Part shown: piece by piece, positions 7,928-16,012 of the stretch
Layout of the letters: every line of letters begins with the position of its first letter
Position numbering within the stretch: position 1 is the stretch's first letter
From: Chloroflexota bacterium
GTDB taxonomy: Bacteria > Chloroflexota > Anaerolineae > Aggregatilineales > Phototrophicaceae
Length of the DNA stretch: 37,757 nt
Assembly: GCA_013388735.1 (NCBI GenBank)
Contig: JACAES010000086.1
Span: 1-37,757, forward strand
Reading direction: 5' to 3'
Notes under the pieces: model-generated
Seen by the model: the letters and a program-made list of their open reading frames with translations, nothing else
Told to the model about the DNA's origin: nothing
The model's database searches: none
Translations under genes and position numbers: made by a program

Positions 7928-8763
7928 GCCAGCACCCGTAAAACACCCTTCAGTACGGCGGTCAGCCGGGGAACCAGAATCTTCCCCGCGTCCAGCACTT
8001 CTTCATGGCTGGCTTCCATCCCGGCATCCACCGAGTCAATCGCTTCATTCGTGATGCCGGAAAAAGCCATCACGCGCATCCCGGCGTGCCGCGCCACCAG
8101 CACTTCATGAACAGTAGACATCCCTACGGCGTCTGCACCCAATACCCGCAGCATCCGCACTTCCGCCGGAGTCTCGAAATTCGGCCCGGCCAGACAGACA
8201 TAAACGCCTTCGTGGAGTGGGACGCCGGCTTCCGCCGCTGCCTGTCGTGCCGTCCGACGCAGATCACGATCATAGGTATGGGTCATCCCCACAAAACGTG
8301 GGCCAAAACGCTCGTCATTCGGGCCGACCAGGGGGTTGCCGCCGCCCATGCCGATCCAGTTGATATGATCGTTGAACAGCATCAGATCGCCGACGCGGTA
8401 GGCCGGGTTCAGGCCGCCGGCGGCGTTCGTCAAGATCAACGTTTTAACACCTAGCAGGCACATGATTCGAACCGGAAAAGTGATCGCCTGGGGTGAATAG
8501 CCCTCGTAGAAGTGCGCCCGACCCTGCTGAACGATCACCGGCTGGCCTTCCAGCCGCCCGACCACCAACTGCCCATGATGCCCATGCACCGTAGACTGCG
8601 GCCAGCCTGGGATGGTTTCGTAGGGAATAACCGTGCGTTCGCTCACAGCATCGGCCAGCCCTCCCAGGCCAGAACCAAGCACCAGACCAATTTTCGGTTG
8701 CATCGTGATCTGGTTTCGGATAACCGTGATCGCCTGATCGTAGTCCATTGGTTGTACAACCAT
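7924..8763 (-). CDS. punA: Purine nucleoside phosphorylase, trimeric inosine/guanosine type
   Basis: The enzyme splits purine nucleosides with phosphate to free base and ribose-1-phosphate. The 279 residues show the phosphate-binding GSGLGGL (30-36), VHGHHG (59-64), LTNAAGGLNP, AGPNFETPAE (192-201), GMSTVHE (214-220) and SGITNEA (235-241). Asn239 is at the position that favours 6-oxopurines; methylthioadenosine phosphorylases carry Asp there. Guanosine and inosine are therefore the expected substrates. A perfect TATAAT box lies 36 bases upstream. It is the first gene of the run leading to the Ig-like membrane protein and pan genes. Context elsewhere in the window (Mo hydroxylase, SsnA-like) fits onward catabolism of the released base. 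Confidence 0.95.
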   Translation of the reverse strand: MVVQPMDYDQAITVIRNQITMQPKIGLVLGSGLGGLADAVSERTVIPYETIPGWPQSTVHGHHGQLVVGRLEGQPVIVQQGRAHFYEGYSPQAITFPVRIMCLLGVKTLILTNAAGGLNPAYRVGDLMLFNDHINWIGMGGGNPLVGPNDERFGPRFVGMTHTYDRDLRRTARQAAAEAGVPLHEGVYVCLAGPNFETPAEVRMLRVLGADAVGMSTVHEVLVARHAGMRVMAFSGITNEAIDSVDAGMEASHEEVLDAGKILVPRLTAVLKGVLRVLA

Positions 8764-8798
8764 AACACCATCTCTGGTCTAACATCGCACAGTTGACT

Positions 8799-8827
8799 AT
8801 TATACCCGCGAAGCAAGCATGATTGAA
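8799..8827 (-). promoter_or_regulatory. Candidate sigma-A promoter for the punA-pan operon
   Basis: On the minus strand TATAAT occupies 8804-8799 and a weak -35 TTCAAT occupies 8827-8822, with a 17-base spacer. The -10 is a perfect consensus and the -35 is poor. It is properly placed 36 bases before the punA start. Confidence 0.55.
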
Positions 8828-8862
8828 ATTTGTGTGAAATCTGTGTGCGCCGCCGAAAAAAC

Positions 8863-8881
8863 CCTGAATTTCAGGTACAAT
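8863..8881 (+). promoter_or_regulatory. Perfect 13-base palindrome abutting a TACAAT box, possible operator-promoter
   Basis: CCTGAA-T-TTCAGG spans 8863-8875 and is immediately followed by TACAAT at 8876-8881, about 59 bases before the first plus-strand start. No convincing -35 is present, which would fit a promoter needing an activator or blocked by a dimeric repressor; this is inference. Confidence 0.35.
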
Positions 8882-8939
8882 AGGGTTAAGTTCGTGTAAC
8901 AAAAATCACATCTAACGGACGGCATCGAAGGTGGTCGAA

Positions 8940-9179
8940 ATGGATCTCAGCTCTGAAAAGGCGCTGATGCGCTACTCAGAGGCGTATCAACTGCTCTACA
9001 ATCGTAAGCCCCGCGACCTGCGCACGCTGGAAAACGGCTGGGTCATCGTCAACGGGGCGCGGATGCGCGCAGCAGAACTGGACTATCTGACGGTGCAGCT
9101 TCAGAACGAATACAACAAAGGTCTGGAGCAGCGCCGGACGGTCGTCCAGCGACTTCTGAAATGGTTCAAACAGAACTGA
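8940..9179 (+). CDS. Small basic protein of unknown function
   Basis: The 79-residue protein (ATG at 8940; GTG at 8931 is an alternative) is preceded by GAAGG at 8927-8931, well spaced for the ATG. I do not recognise a family. It has an N-terminal amphipathic helix with LMRYSEAYQLLYNRKPRDL, a short strand-turn-strand GWVIVNGARM, and a C-terminal helical stretch rich in Gln, Arg and Lys ending RLLKWFKQN. No signal peptide or membrane helix is evident. Its stop overlaps the next start as TGATG, implying coupled translation with the following protein and perhaps a physical complex. Confidence 0.72.
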   Translation: MDLSSEKALMRYSEAYQLLYNRKPRDLRTLENGWVIVNGARMRAAELDYLTVQLQNEYNKGLEQRRTVVQRLLKWFKQN

Positions 9180-9538
9180 TGCCCATCCGGCGTGAACTCA
9201 GCGCGGCGCTTATGGGCCAGGATCGGTTTGAGGCGCTCGCCCTGGTCGAATTAAACCAGGATCGTCTGCTGTTCCTGGGGACTGCCCCGGAAGCCGCCGC
9301 CGAGCTGAAACCGCTCCTGGAAGATTTTCTGCTCCGACTGGTGACGGACACCGAGAGTCACGATCAGTTCCGGGACAGCGACGAGTTCGTTTTTTATGAC
9401 CTGACCGAGCGGCAGTTGGTTCTGCACTACTTTGAAACAGCCGACAAACGCTGCGTGTTGGTGGCCGTTGTTTACCCGCAAAAGACCTACAAGCAGGTTG
9501 TCCGGCGGCTGGCGAAAACCCTCAGGCCGCTAATCTGA
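9179..9538 (+). CDS. Small alpha/beta protein, possibly Roadblock/LC7-like, function unknown
   Basis: The 119-residue product starts at ATG 9179, overlapping the preceding stop by one base (TGATG); an in-frame ATG at 9161 is possible but lacks a ribosome site. The layout is helix-strand-helix-strand-strand-helix: ALVELNQDRLLFLG, a long acidic helix, then QLVLHYFETADKRCVLVAVVYP and a C-terminal amphipathic helix. This order resembles Roadblock/LC7 or profilin-like folds, but no diagnostic motif is present. It could be a small sensor or scaffold. It lies 50 bases before the potassium-channel gene on the same strand, so the three may be one transcription unit. Confidence 0.7.
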   Translation: MPIRRELSAALMGQDRFEALALVELNQDRLLFLGTAPEAAAELKPLLEDFLLRLVTDTESHDQFRDSDEFVFYDLTERQLVLHYFETADKRCVLVAVVYPQKTYKQVVRRLAKTLRPLI

Positions 9539-9588
9539 TTTTCCGCTATACTTCCCACAGGAAAATAGTCTGGATGGATTGAATTATA

Positions 9589-11610
9589 GTGGAGTCCTTC
9601 AAGGATATACAGCGCCAGATTCGCGCGGCGCTGGCAGCTATCGCCCTGGTGATTATCATCGGCGTCATCGGTTATATGGTCATCGAGCAGATGTCGTTAC
9701 TGGATGCCGCCTGGGAAACGGTGGTCACACTTGCAACCGTCGGTTACGGGGACATCGTTCCGCGCACGCCCCAGGGTCGTATCTTCACCATCCTGCTCAT
9801 CATCATGGGTCTGAGCGTTTTCGCCTATGGGTTGCAGGCGTCGGCCACCTTCATCGTCAGCCCGGTCGTGCGCGAAGCGCGCCAGCGGCGGCGTATCCAG
9901 CGTGCGATTAACCGGCTTCAGCACCATTACATCATCTGCGGCGCAGGCGAACTGGTGGATAAAACCGTCAGCTATCTGATCGAAGGGGCTAAACAGCGCC
10001 AGGAAACGCAGCTTGCCCGGCTTTACGAGCCGGTGGATACCGTCCTCGACCGCATTTTTGGCGATGACGCGCGCGGACACTTTCCGCGAATGCGGCGGCG
10101 AGTTCGCCGTCTGTTTTATCTTTTCATCCGTCTGTGGCATCGCGGCGACACGCTGCTGGACGTGGTAGTGGTCGTCACGCCCAGCCATGCCTTTGCCGAT
10201 CATCTGCGCGAAAACGGCCTGATGGCGATCGAAGGCGACCCAACCGAAGACGGCGTATTACGCCGCGCCGGAATCGAACACGCCCACGCCCTGATGGTGA
10301 TGTTGGATGATGACACCGAATCGCTGCTCACCGTCCTTACTGCCCGCGCCCTGGCCCCCGAACTGGACATTACTGCTGCCACTCAGGAAGACCGGGTGAC
10401 GCCCAAGATATTACGTGTCGGCGCGAACGGCGTCATCGCACCCTTTGACACCGCCGGACAGTTTTTGAATAATGCGACTCTGCGCCCGGCAGTCAACGAC
10501 TTTTTCAACGCAGTGCTGTACAGCCCGCGTGTTGATCTGCAAACGACGGCGGTTCACCTGTGGGACGACTCGCCCTGGATCGGACAAACGCTTGGCAGCC
10601 TCAACCTGCGCGAGCGGTTTGAGGCCGGAGTCATCGGCCTGCGGCGGGAAAACGGTGAGTATTTTTATGCCCCCGGCGATTCATACTTGCTCAAGCAAAA
10701 CGAGATTCTCATCACCGTCGCGCCATCCAAATGGATCGCGCCGCTCCAGCAGGCCGCACGCGGAAGTGCGCCCGGCAGGCCGCGTCCGCTGGTATGGCAG
10801 CGGCTTCCGCTTATGGCCGCACCGCATCACGAGCCGCACCCGGTTTACAAATCCCTGTACGACCAGCAGCAAATCGCGGATATAAGCCGGCATTACGTCA
10901 TCTGCGGCTCCGGGCGCGTTGCCCGAAACGCCATCAAAAAGCTCAATCCGCAGCGACCTTTCGTTATCATCAGCGACGACGAAGTTTATGCCGACGACCT
11001 GCGCCAGCAGGGTTTTCGCGTGGTCAGCGGCAGCCCCCTTGATGAGGATACGCTGCGGCAGGCGGGCGTGTCCCGCGCGCTGGCGCTGATGGTCGCGGTC
11101 GAAGACCCGGCAGTCAGCATTCTGGCGGTACTTAACGCGCGGACGTTAAGCCGGGGACTGCTCATCACGGCGGCGGCGCTGACCGACGACATGATCCCCA
11201 AACTCCGGCGCGCCGGTGCTGACCGGGTGATTAATCCGTTTCAGGTGGCGGCGCTGGCGGTGCTGCTGACGGCCACCCGCCCCGCCGTCAGCGATTTTCT
11301 GCAATACGTCATTTTTAACCCGCACGTCGGCGTCGAAACAACCGAGCTTTACATGCAGGACGATTCGCCCTGGATTGGCCGCACAGTGGAGTCCTTACAC
11401 TTGGGGCGCATCTATCGCGCCGGCGTGATCGGCCTGCGCCTGGCCGATGGGCGGTATTTATACGCGCCGCCGGGCAGTCATATCCTGGGGCGGGATGAAG
11501 TGCTGATTGTAGTCACACCGATGCAGTATGCCGACGACCTGCGCCTGGCCGCGCATGGCAGCGAAACCAAACGTCCGCATACTTTAAGACGCGGCTTTGT
11601 GTCCGATTAA
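9589..11610 (+). CDS. Two-helix K+ channel subunit with tandem RCK domains (GsuK-like architecture)
   Basis: The 673-residue protein has TM1 (about 16-34), a pore loop with the canonical TVGYGD filter (50-55) and TM2 (about 66-90). RCK module 1 has a Rossmann GAGELV at 118-123 and a TrkA-C part (about 315-380). RCK module 2 has GSGRVA at 440-445 and a TrkA-C part (about 580-655). Two RCK modules per chain let a tetramer form one eight-domain gating ring, as in GsuK. RCK1 contains an insertion (about 134-186) rich in Arg and aromatic residues between the first and second Rossmann units, not present in RCK2. The start is GTG 9589; an in-frame TGA at 9580 excludes longer forms, and the ribosome site is weak. 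The stop shares TTAA with the convergent gene. Confidence 0.93.
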   Translation: MESFKDIQRQIRAALAAIALVIIIGVIGYMVIEQMSLLDAAWETVVTLATVGYGDIVPRTPQGRIFTILLIIMGLSVFAYGLQASATFIVSPVVREARQRRRIQRAINRLQHHYIICGAGELVDKTVSYLIEGAKQRQETQLARLYEPVDTVLDRIFGDDARGHFPRMRRRVRRLFYLFIRLWHRGDTLLDVVVVVTPSHAFADHLRENGLMAIEGDPTEDGVLRRAGIEHAHALMVMLDDDTESLLTVLTARALAPELDITAATQEDRVTPKILRVGANGVIAPFDTAGQFLNNATLRPAVNDFFNAVLYSPRVDLQTTAVHLWDDSPWIGQTLGSLNLRERFEAGVIGLRRENGEYFYAPGDSYLLKQNEILITVAPSKWIAPLQQAARGSAPGRPRPLVWQRLPLMAAPHHEPHPVYKSLYDQQQIADISRHYVICGSGRVARNAIKKLNPQRPFVIISDDEVYADDLRQQGFRVVSGSPLDEDTLRQAGVSRALALMVAVEDPAVSILAVLNARTLSRGLLITAAALTDDMIPKLRRAGADRVINPFQVAALAVLLTATRPAVSDFLQYVIFNPHVGVETTELYMQDDSPWIGRTVESLHLGRIYRAGVIGLRLADGRYLYAPPGSHILGRDEVLIVVTPMQYADDLRLAAHGSETKRPHTLRRGFVSD

Positions 11611-12956
11611 CCAATCCCGGCGCTGCGACGTTCGTCGCGGTAGTCCTGCGGCGTATCAATGTCGCGCAGCACACTGTCGGTATCCACGTTCACGTAACCG
11701 ATACGATCTTTATATTTATCAATCACGTCGCGCGGCACGCCATCCGGCGGCAGGTTCAGGATGTCCTGCCAGTAGCGCCGGTCAATCAGGATAGGATGGC
11801 CGCGCCGCATCTGGTAGCTGGGCGCAATGATGTCTCCCGCGCCTTCAGCATAGGCCGTCAAAACCTGAGCGATCACGCGCGGTTGGATGCGCGGCTGGTC
11901 CCCCAGCACCACCAACACCGCCGAAATATGCGGCGGCATGGCGCGCAGCCCAACCTTGAGCGATGACAGCATTTCGCCGGTGGCATAGTCCGGGTTGTGA
12001 ACGGCCTCCGCCCCCATCCGAACAGCCAGCGAATACACATCCGGGCTTCGGTGGCCGGTGACGACGGTGACGCGCGGCACTTTCGCCAGGAAAAGCTGTT
12101 CCAGAATATGCTCGATGATGGTTTTACGTCCTTCCCAGGGCAGCAGCACTTTCGGCTGCCCCATCCGGCGCGACATGCCCGCCGCCAGCACGACCGCCCC
12201 TACCTGCCGCTGAACCTCGTGAATCGGCTCAGCCCCGCGCACTGAACCCAGCGCCACGCCGTAAACGCGCGGCGAACGCAGGATGAACTGGGCGATCATC
12301 CGCGCCCGCCCCCGCAGATAGCCCTGCGCCGGAACCTGATTGAGCAGCGCCACCACCCGCACTTTATCCGGCACACCCTTCAGGCCAAGCGTTTCATCAC
12401 GAATAACCTGCGCCACCCAGGGCGATTTGACGCGGTTGCCGATGCCAAACCCGTAACGCTTGTCTATCGCCTCGGCGTTGTAAACGTGTTCTTCGTCCAG
12501 CGGTTGGCCGAGGACGCTCAACGAAGCCACCGGCACGACCAGCGTGGTCTCCGCCGGGATAACCGGCTCGTGCGCTTTCGGCGCTTTCAATGGCAGCCCG
12601 CGCGCCCCATCAGCTTCGATCAACAGCACATCCGAGTCAATCGAATCGAGCAGGCGGGGGATTTGTTCACAGGTCGCGCCGTAAACTTTGTTCTGGCGGA
12701 TTTCATCGTACAGGAATACAAAACGATGGTCACTCAGCGCCAGCGACACCGCCGACATGGACGTATCCAGCCGCGCGGCATATGGCACCAGTCCCAACTG
12801 GTCATCGCTGATACGGGTGGTCGTGGTTGCCAACACGCGCAGACCGGCTTCGGCCAGTTCGTAGCCAAGTGCGATCATGGTGGTGGTTTTGCCGCCCGCG
12901 CCAACGAGCGCCACCACATCGCCAGGATTGATGTCAAATGCGCGTTGGAGCTTCAT
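11607..12956 (-). CDS. Fusion of YqeC-like protein and MocA-like molybdopterin nucleotidyltransferase
   Basis: Residues 1 to about 250 match YqeC, a putative accessory protein of selenium-dependent molybdenum hydroxylases, with a P-loop-like GAGGKTT (19-25), TTTTRI and the LLIEADGARGLPLK segment (from 111). Residues 251-449 are a MobA/MocA-type nucleotidyltransferase with LAAGMSRRMGQPK (257-269), VVLGDQPRI and a GHPILIDR loop. Such enzymes attach CMP (MocA) or GMP to molybdopterin for hydroxylases of the xanthine dehydrogenase family. The two are usually separate genes, so the fusion directly links them. It is the last gene of the operon, overlapping the EF2563 gene by 23 bases. Its stop codon overlaps the convergent channel stop. 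Confidence 0.9.
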   Translation of the reverse strand: MKLQRAFDINPGDVVALVGAGGKTTTMIALGYELAEAGLRVLATTTTRISDDQLGLVPYAARLDTSMSAVSLALSDHRFVFLYDEIRQNKVYGATCEQIPRLLDSIDSDVLLIEADGARGLPLKAPKAHEPVIPAETTLVVPVASLSVLGQPLDEEHVYNAEAIDKRYGFGIGNRVKSPWVAQVIRDETLGLKGVPDKVRVVALLNQVPAQGYLRGRARMIAQFILRSPRVYGVALGSVRGAEPIHEVQRQVGAVVLAAGMSRRMGQPKVLLPWEGRKTIIEHILEQLFLAKVPRVTVVTGHRSPDVYSLAVRMGAEAVHNPDYATGEMLSSLKVGLRAMPPHISAVLVVLGDQPRIQPRVIAQVLTAYAEGAGDIIAPSYQMRRGHPILIDRRYWQDILNLPPDGVPRDVIDKYKDRIGYVNVDTDSVLRDIDTPQDYRDERRSAGIG

Positions 12957-13782
12957 AACCCGTCAAATAAGGGCGCACCTGGGGCGCGGCCAGGACTGCT
13001 TCCAGCACGCCGCCGCCCACTGCCAGCGATTTATCCGAAATGGTGAAACAATTCTCGCGGCGAATGCGCGGGTCGAGATCGCCGATTTTCGCGCCTGCTT
13101 CGACCCGCACCTGTTCGTGAATCAGCCCACGCAGCACACCGGTGAAAGCGGCCACAACCGACTGCCCGTTCACCGACGCAATCACCTGGCCGGCCTCGAT
13201 GATTTCACCGATCTGCCGGTATGCCTGAACATAACCTGCCGACGGCGCACGCAGCACCCGCGAATGGCTCTGTCCCGCCGTGATACCCGGTTCGCCGGTA
13301 TCCGCTTCAGCCGCCCCCTGCCAGATCACCCGCCCCAGGTCATGCCCGCGATTGGTTTCGATCACCGCGTGGCAGTCCGTCCCCGCCGTAAAACCGGGGC
13401 CGAGCGCGACCACCAGCGGCGCGTCATCCAGGCGCGTACCCAGGTTTTTTTTCGCCATGCGCCCATCCAGGACGACCGCTGGAGATAAGCGCCTGATGGC
13501 CTGCCCGTCCGGGTCAGCCAGCACCGGCACAACGCCGGACGCAAGCATCGCACCAACGGCATGATCGGTCTCGGCGCGTTGAGCGGATACGCCGTCTATC
13601 TCCATCACGCCCTCATAAATCGCCGAGCCATAACACACGGCGCGCCGCACCAGCAGCGGTTGTGCCAGTTCGGTGACAATCACCGGAAAACCTGCGCGGT
13701 GCAGGCGATAAATCGCGCCGCTGGCGAGGTCGCCGCCGCCGCGCACCAGCACGAGCGCGCGCCTAAAAAACACCGATGCCAT
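12934..13782 (-). CDS. EF2563-family molybdenum hydroxylase accessory protein (YqeB-like)
   Basis: The 282-residue protein has the N-terminal VRGGGDLASGAIYRL motif (13-27) and the LVVALGPGFTAG and ADTGEPG segments typical of the EF2563 family. Members co-occur with XdhC, YqeC and, in some genomes, SelD in the proposed labile-selenium molybdenum hydroxylase system. The C-terminal part (about 180-250) contains a biotinyl/lipoyl-like hammerhead with GYVQAYRQIGEIIEAGQVIASVNG. It probably helps mature or sulfurate/selenate the Mo cofactor; the exact reaction is unknown. It overlaps both neighbours by about 20 bases, so translation is coupled. It is soluble with no signal peptide. Confidence 0.88.
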   Translation of the reverse strand: MASVFFRRALVLVRGGGDLASGAIYRLHRAGFPVIVTELAQPLLVRRAVCYGSAIYEGVMEIDGVSAQRAETDHAVGAMLASGVVPVLADPDGQAIRRLSPAVVLDGRMAKKNLGTRLDDAPLVVALGPGFTAGTDCHAVIETNRGHDLGRVIWQGAAEADTGEPGITAGQSHSRVLRAPSAGYVQAYRQIGEIIEAGQVIASVNGQSVVAAFTGVLRGLIHEQVRVEAGAKIGDLDPRIRRENCFTISDKSLAVGGGVLEAVLAAPQVRPYLTGYEAPTRI

Positions 13783-16012
13783 GGTCCCGCAGCGCGGCCA
13801 CCACTCGGTCTGGCGTGAGTGGAATACCGTCTATCCAGATGCCGGTCGCATCAAATACCGCCGCCGCGATAGCCCCCGCCAGCGGCAGATAAGGCATTTC
13901 TCCCATGCCACGCGCCCCCCAGGGGCCGATGGGATCGGCATATTCGAGGATGACCGACTTCACCTCATCCGGCACATCCAGCACGGTCGGAATGAGATAG
14001 GTTGACAGATAGGGATTGAGGATGCGGCCTTCCTCGGTGACAAGATTTTCCATGATGGCATAACCCTGCGCCTGCACGACCGCGCCTTCGATCTGCCCCT
14101 GCACCAACTGTGGGTTCACCGCCCGGCCAACATCGTCGGCACATACCACGCGCGCCAACCGGATATGCCCCGTTTCGACATCCACTTCGACTTCGACCGC
14201 CTGCGCCACATAACCATAAGCGAAGTTCGGCTCCGAACGCCCGGTTTCCGGGTCATAGGGGGTGGTCTTTGGCGGACGATACTGGTGGGTCGCCACTGCC
14301 GGACGTTCCTCATTCTTCCAACGCTCCAGCGCCAGCGCCGCCGCCCCCCGGATGGCATTACCCGCCATAAACGTCATGCGCGAAGCTGAGGCGCTGCCCG
14401 ACGTGAGCGTTTCGGCGGTATCATGGCTGATGAGCCGCACCTTCGACAGCGACACGCCGGTCGCTTCGGCGGCCATCTGGGCCATTACTGTGTGCGCCCC
14501 CTGCCCCACTTCTGCCCCGGCATGGCGTACAACAACTTCTTCGATTTCGGCATCTCCATGCAGTTCAATCGTCGCCCAGCTTTGTTCCGGGAAGCCGAAG
14601 CTAAACCCAACATTTTTGAACCCGGCGGCGAACCCAATCCCGCGCCGGATGGCCGGGTCGGTCGGCTGCGGCGTCGGCGGGCGCTGCCAGCCATCGCCGT
14701 TGCGCTTCCAGTAGCTTTGTTCCGCGCACTGCTCAACCACCTGGCCGATGCTCACGCCGGGCGGTAGCGGCGTACCGACCGAAAGCAGACTGCCTTCCCG
14801 CAGGACGTTCCTCACGCGAATCTCGACCGGATCCATGCCCAGAGCTTGAGCCAGTTTGTTCATCTGGCCTTCGGCGGCAAAAGCGCCTTGCGGCCCGCCA
14901 AAACCGCGAAACGCGCCGGTGAGTAAATTATTGGTGTGAACAGCGTAGGTATCCACACGAATATTCGGAATTTCATACGGCCCGGTGACGCACAGGTTGG
15001 CGTTACCCATCACTTTGGTCGAAGTGTAGTTGTAAGGCCCAGCATCACCGATGACGGTCGCTTCTGCCGCGACGATTTTGCCATCCTTTGTCGCGCCCCA
15101 TTTGGCACGGATCACAGTTGGATGGCGCTTATGATGGTAAAGAATAGATTCCTCTCGACTCCACAAAATTTTGACCGGGCGGCGCAGTTTCCAGGCCGCC
15201 AGCGCCAGGACGATCTGTACCGACATATCCTCGCGCCCGCCGAATGCCCCGCCGATGGCCGGGTAAATCACCCGCACCTGATCTTCCGGCAGGTTCAGCG
15301 CATGGCAGATCTGCTCCTGGTCTTCATGCACCCACTGGCCGGCGACAATCACCGTCACACGCCCCTGCTCATCCATATAACCCAGGCCGGCTTCGGGCTG
15401 AAGGTAGGCATGTTCCTGATAACCGGTATGATATTCACCCTCGACAACAACATCGGCCAGCGCCCAACCCGCCGCCATGTCGCCCTTACGGATTTTATAG
15501 TGGCACAGGATGTTGCCGGGCCGGTTGGCGTGAATTTGCGGCGCGTCCGCCTGCATGGCTTCCAGTGGATCAAACACCGCCGGCAAATCTTCGTAGGTCA
15601 CTTCGATCAGCCGGGCTGCTTCTGCGGCAGTCGCTTCGGTTTCGGCCACCACGACGGCGATACAATCGGCATAACAGCGCGCTACGTCGGCATCGGCCAC
15701 CTGGCTGTTACTGCCCGGCCCGATCAGAACCGGCTGATCTTTGATGACCAGGCCGTATTCGTTCTGCGGCACGTCTCTGGCGGTAAAAACCCCGACGACT
15801 CCCGGCAGCGCCTCTGCCCTGCTGGTGTCCACCGCCAGCACGCGCGCATGGGCGCGGTCGCTAAATCGCAGTTTCATCCACAGTTGGCCGTCCAGGTTAA
15901 TGTCACCGGGGTAGGGCGTTTCACCCGTAACTTTACCGACTGCATCAATACGCTGAACGGTTTGTCCAAGAACGATGGTTTTTTTTGCTGACACCGTGAT
16001 TTCTTCCTTCAT
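13763..16012 (-). CDS. Molybdopterin-binding catalytic subunit of a xanthine dehydrogenase-type hydroxylase
   Basis: The 749 residues form an N-terminal 'hammerhead' domain (VTGETPYPGDI, 28-38) and the long Mo-cofactor region. This carries GGAFGGRE (254-261), GAFRGFGGPQG (366-376), VGQGAHTV (502-509) and the C-terminal ARGMGEMPYLP (700-710). Glu705 aligns with the catalytic Glu of this family. Arg369 aligns with the purine-binding Arg of bovine xanthine oxidase, and CO dehydrogenase-type motifs are absent, so an aromatic heterocycle such as a purine is the likely substrate; this is inference. Electrons would pass to the 2Fe-2S and FAD protein encoded at 18131-19561. It overlaps the preceding gene by ATGA and the EF2563 gene by 20 bases. 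Confidence 0.95.
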   Translation of the reverse strand: MKEEITVSAKKTIVLGQTVQRIDAVGKVTGETPYPGDINLDGQLWMKLRFSDRAHARVLAVDTSRAEALPGVVGVFTARDVPQNEYGLVIKDQPVLIGPGSNSQVADADVARCYADCIAVVVAETEATAAEAARLIEVTYEDLPAVFDPLEAMQADAPQIHANRPGNILCHYKIRKGDMAAGWALADVVVEGEYHTGYQEHAYLQPEAGLGYMDEQGRVTVIVAGQWVHEDQEQICHALNLPEDQVRVIYPAIGGAFGGREDMSVQIVLALAAWKLRRPVKILWSREESILYHHKRHPTVIRAKWGATKDGKIVAAEATVIGDAGPYNYTSTKVMGNANLCVTGPYEIPNIRVDTYAVHTNNLLTGAFRGFGGPQGAFAAEGQMNKLAQALGMDPVEIRVRNVLREGSLLSVGTPLPPGVSIGQVVEQCAEQSYWKRNGDGWQRPPTPQPTDPAIRRGIGFAAGFKNVGFSFGFPEQSWATIELHGDAEIEEVVVRHAGAEVGQGAHTVMAQMAAEATGVSLSKVRLISHDTAETLTSGSASASRMTFMAGNAIRGAAALALERWKNEERPAVATHQYRPPKTTPYDPETGRSEPNFAYGYVAQAVEVEVDVETGHIRLARVVCADDVGRAVNPQLVQGQIEGAVVQAQGYAIMENLVTEEGRILNPYLSTYLIPTVLDVPDEVKSVILEYADPIGPWGARGMGEMPYLPLAGAIAAAVFDATGIWIDGIPLTPDRVVAALRDHGIGVF

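Noticed and set aside
9538-9566. ATTTTCC...GGAAAAT inverted repeat as terminator before the channel gene
   Set aside because: The 7-bp AT-rich stem has a 15-base loop and no T-run after it, so it is a weak structure and may be chance.
14936-15991. Long plus-strand open frame of 351 codons
   Set aside because: It lies antisense to the Mo-binding subunit, which carries clear family motifs on the minus strand.
13763-16012. Carbon monoxide dehydrogenase large subunit (CoxL)
   Set aside because: The CoxL active-site loop with its Cys is not present; GAFRGFGG and the retained Arg fit xanthine dehydrogenase-type hydroxylases.
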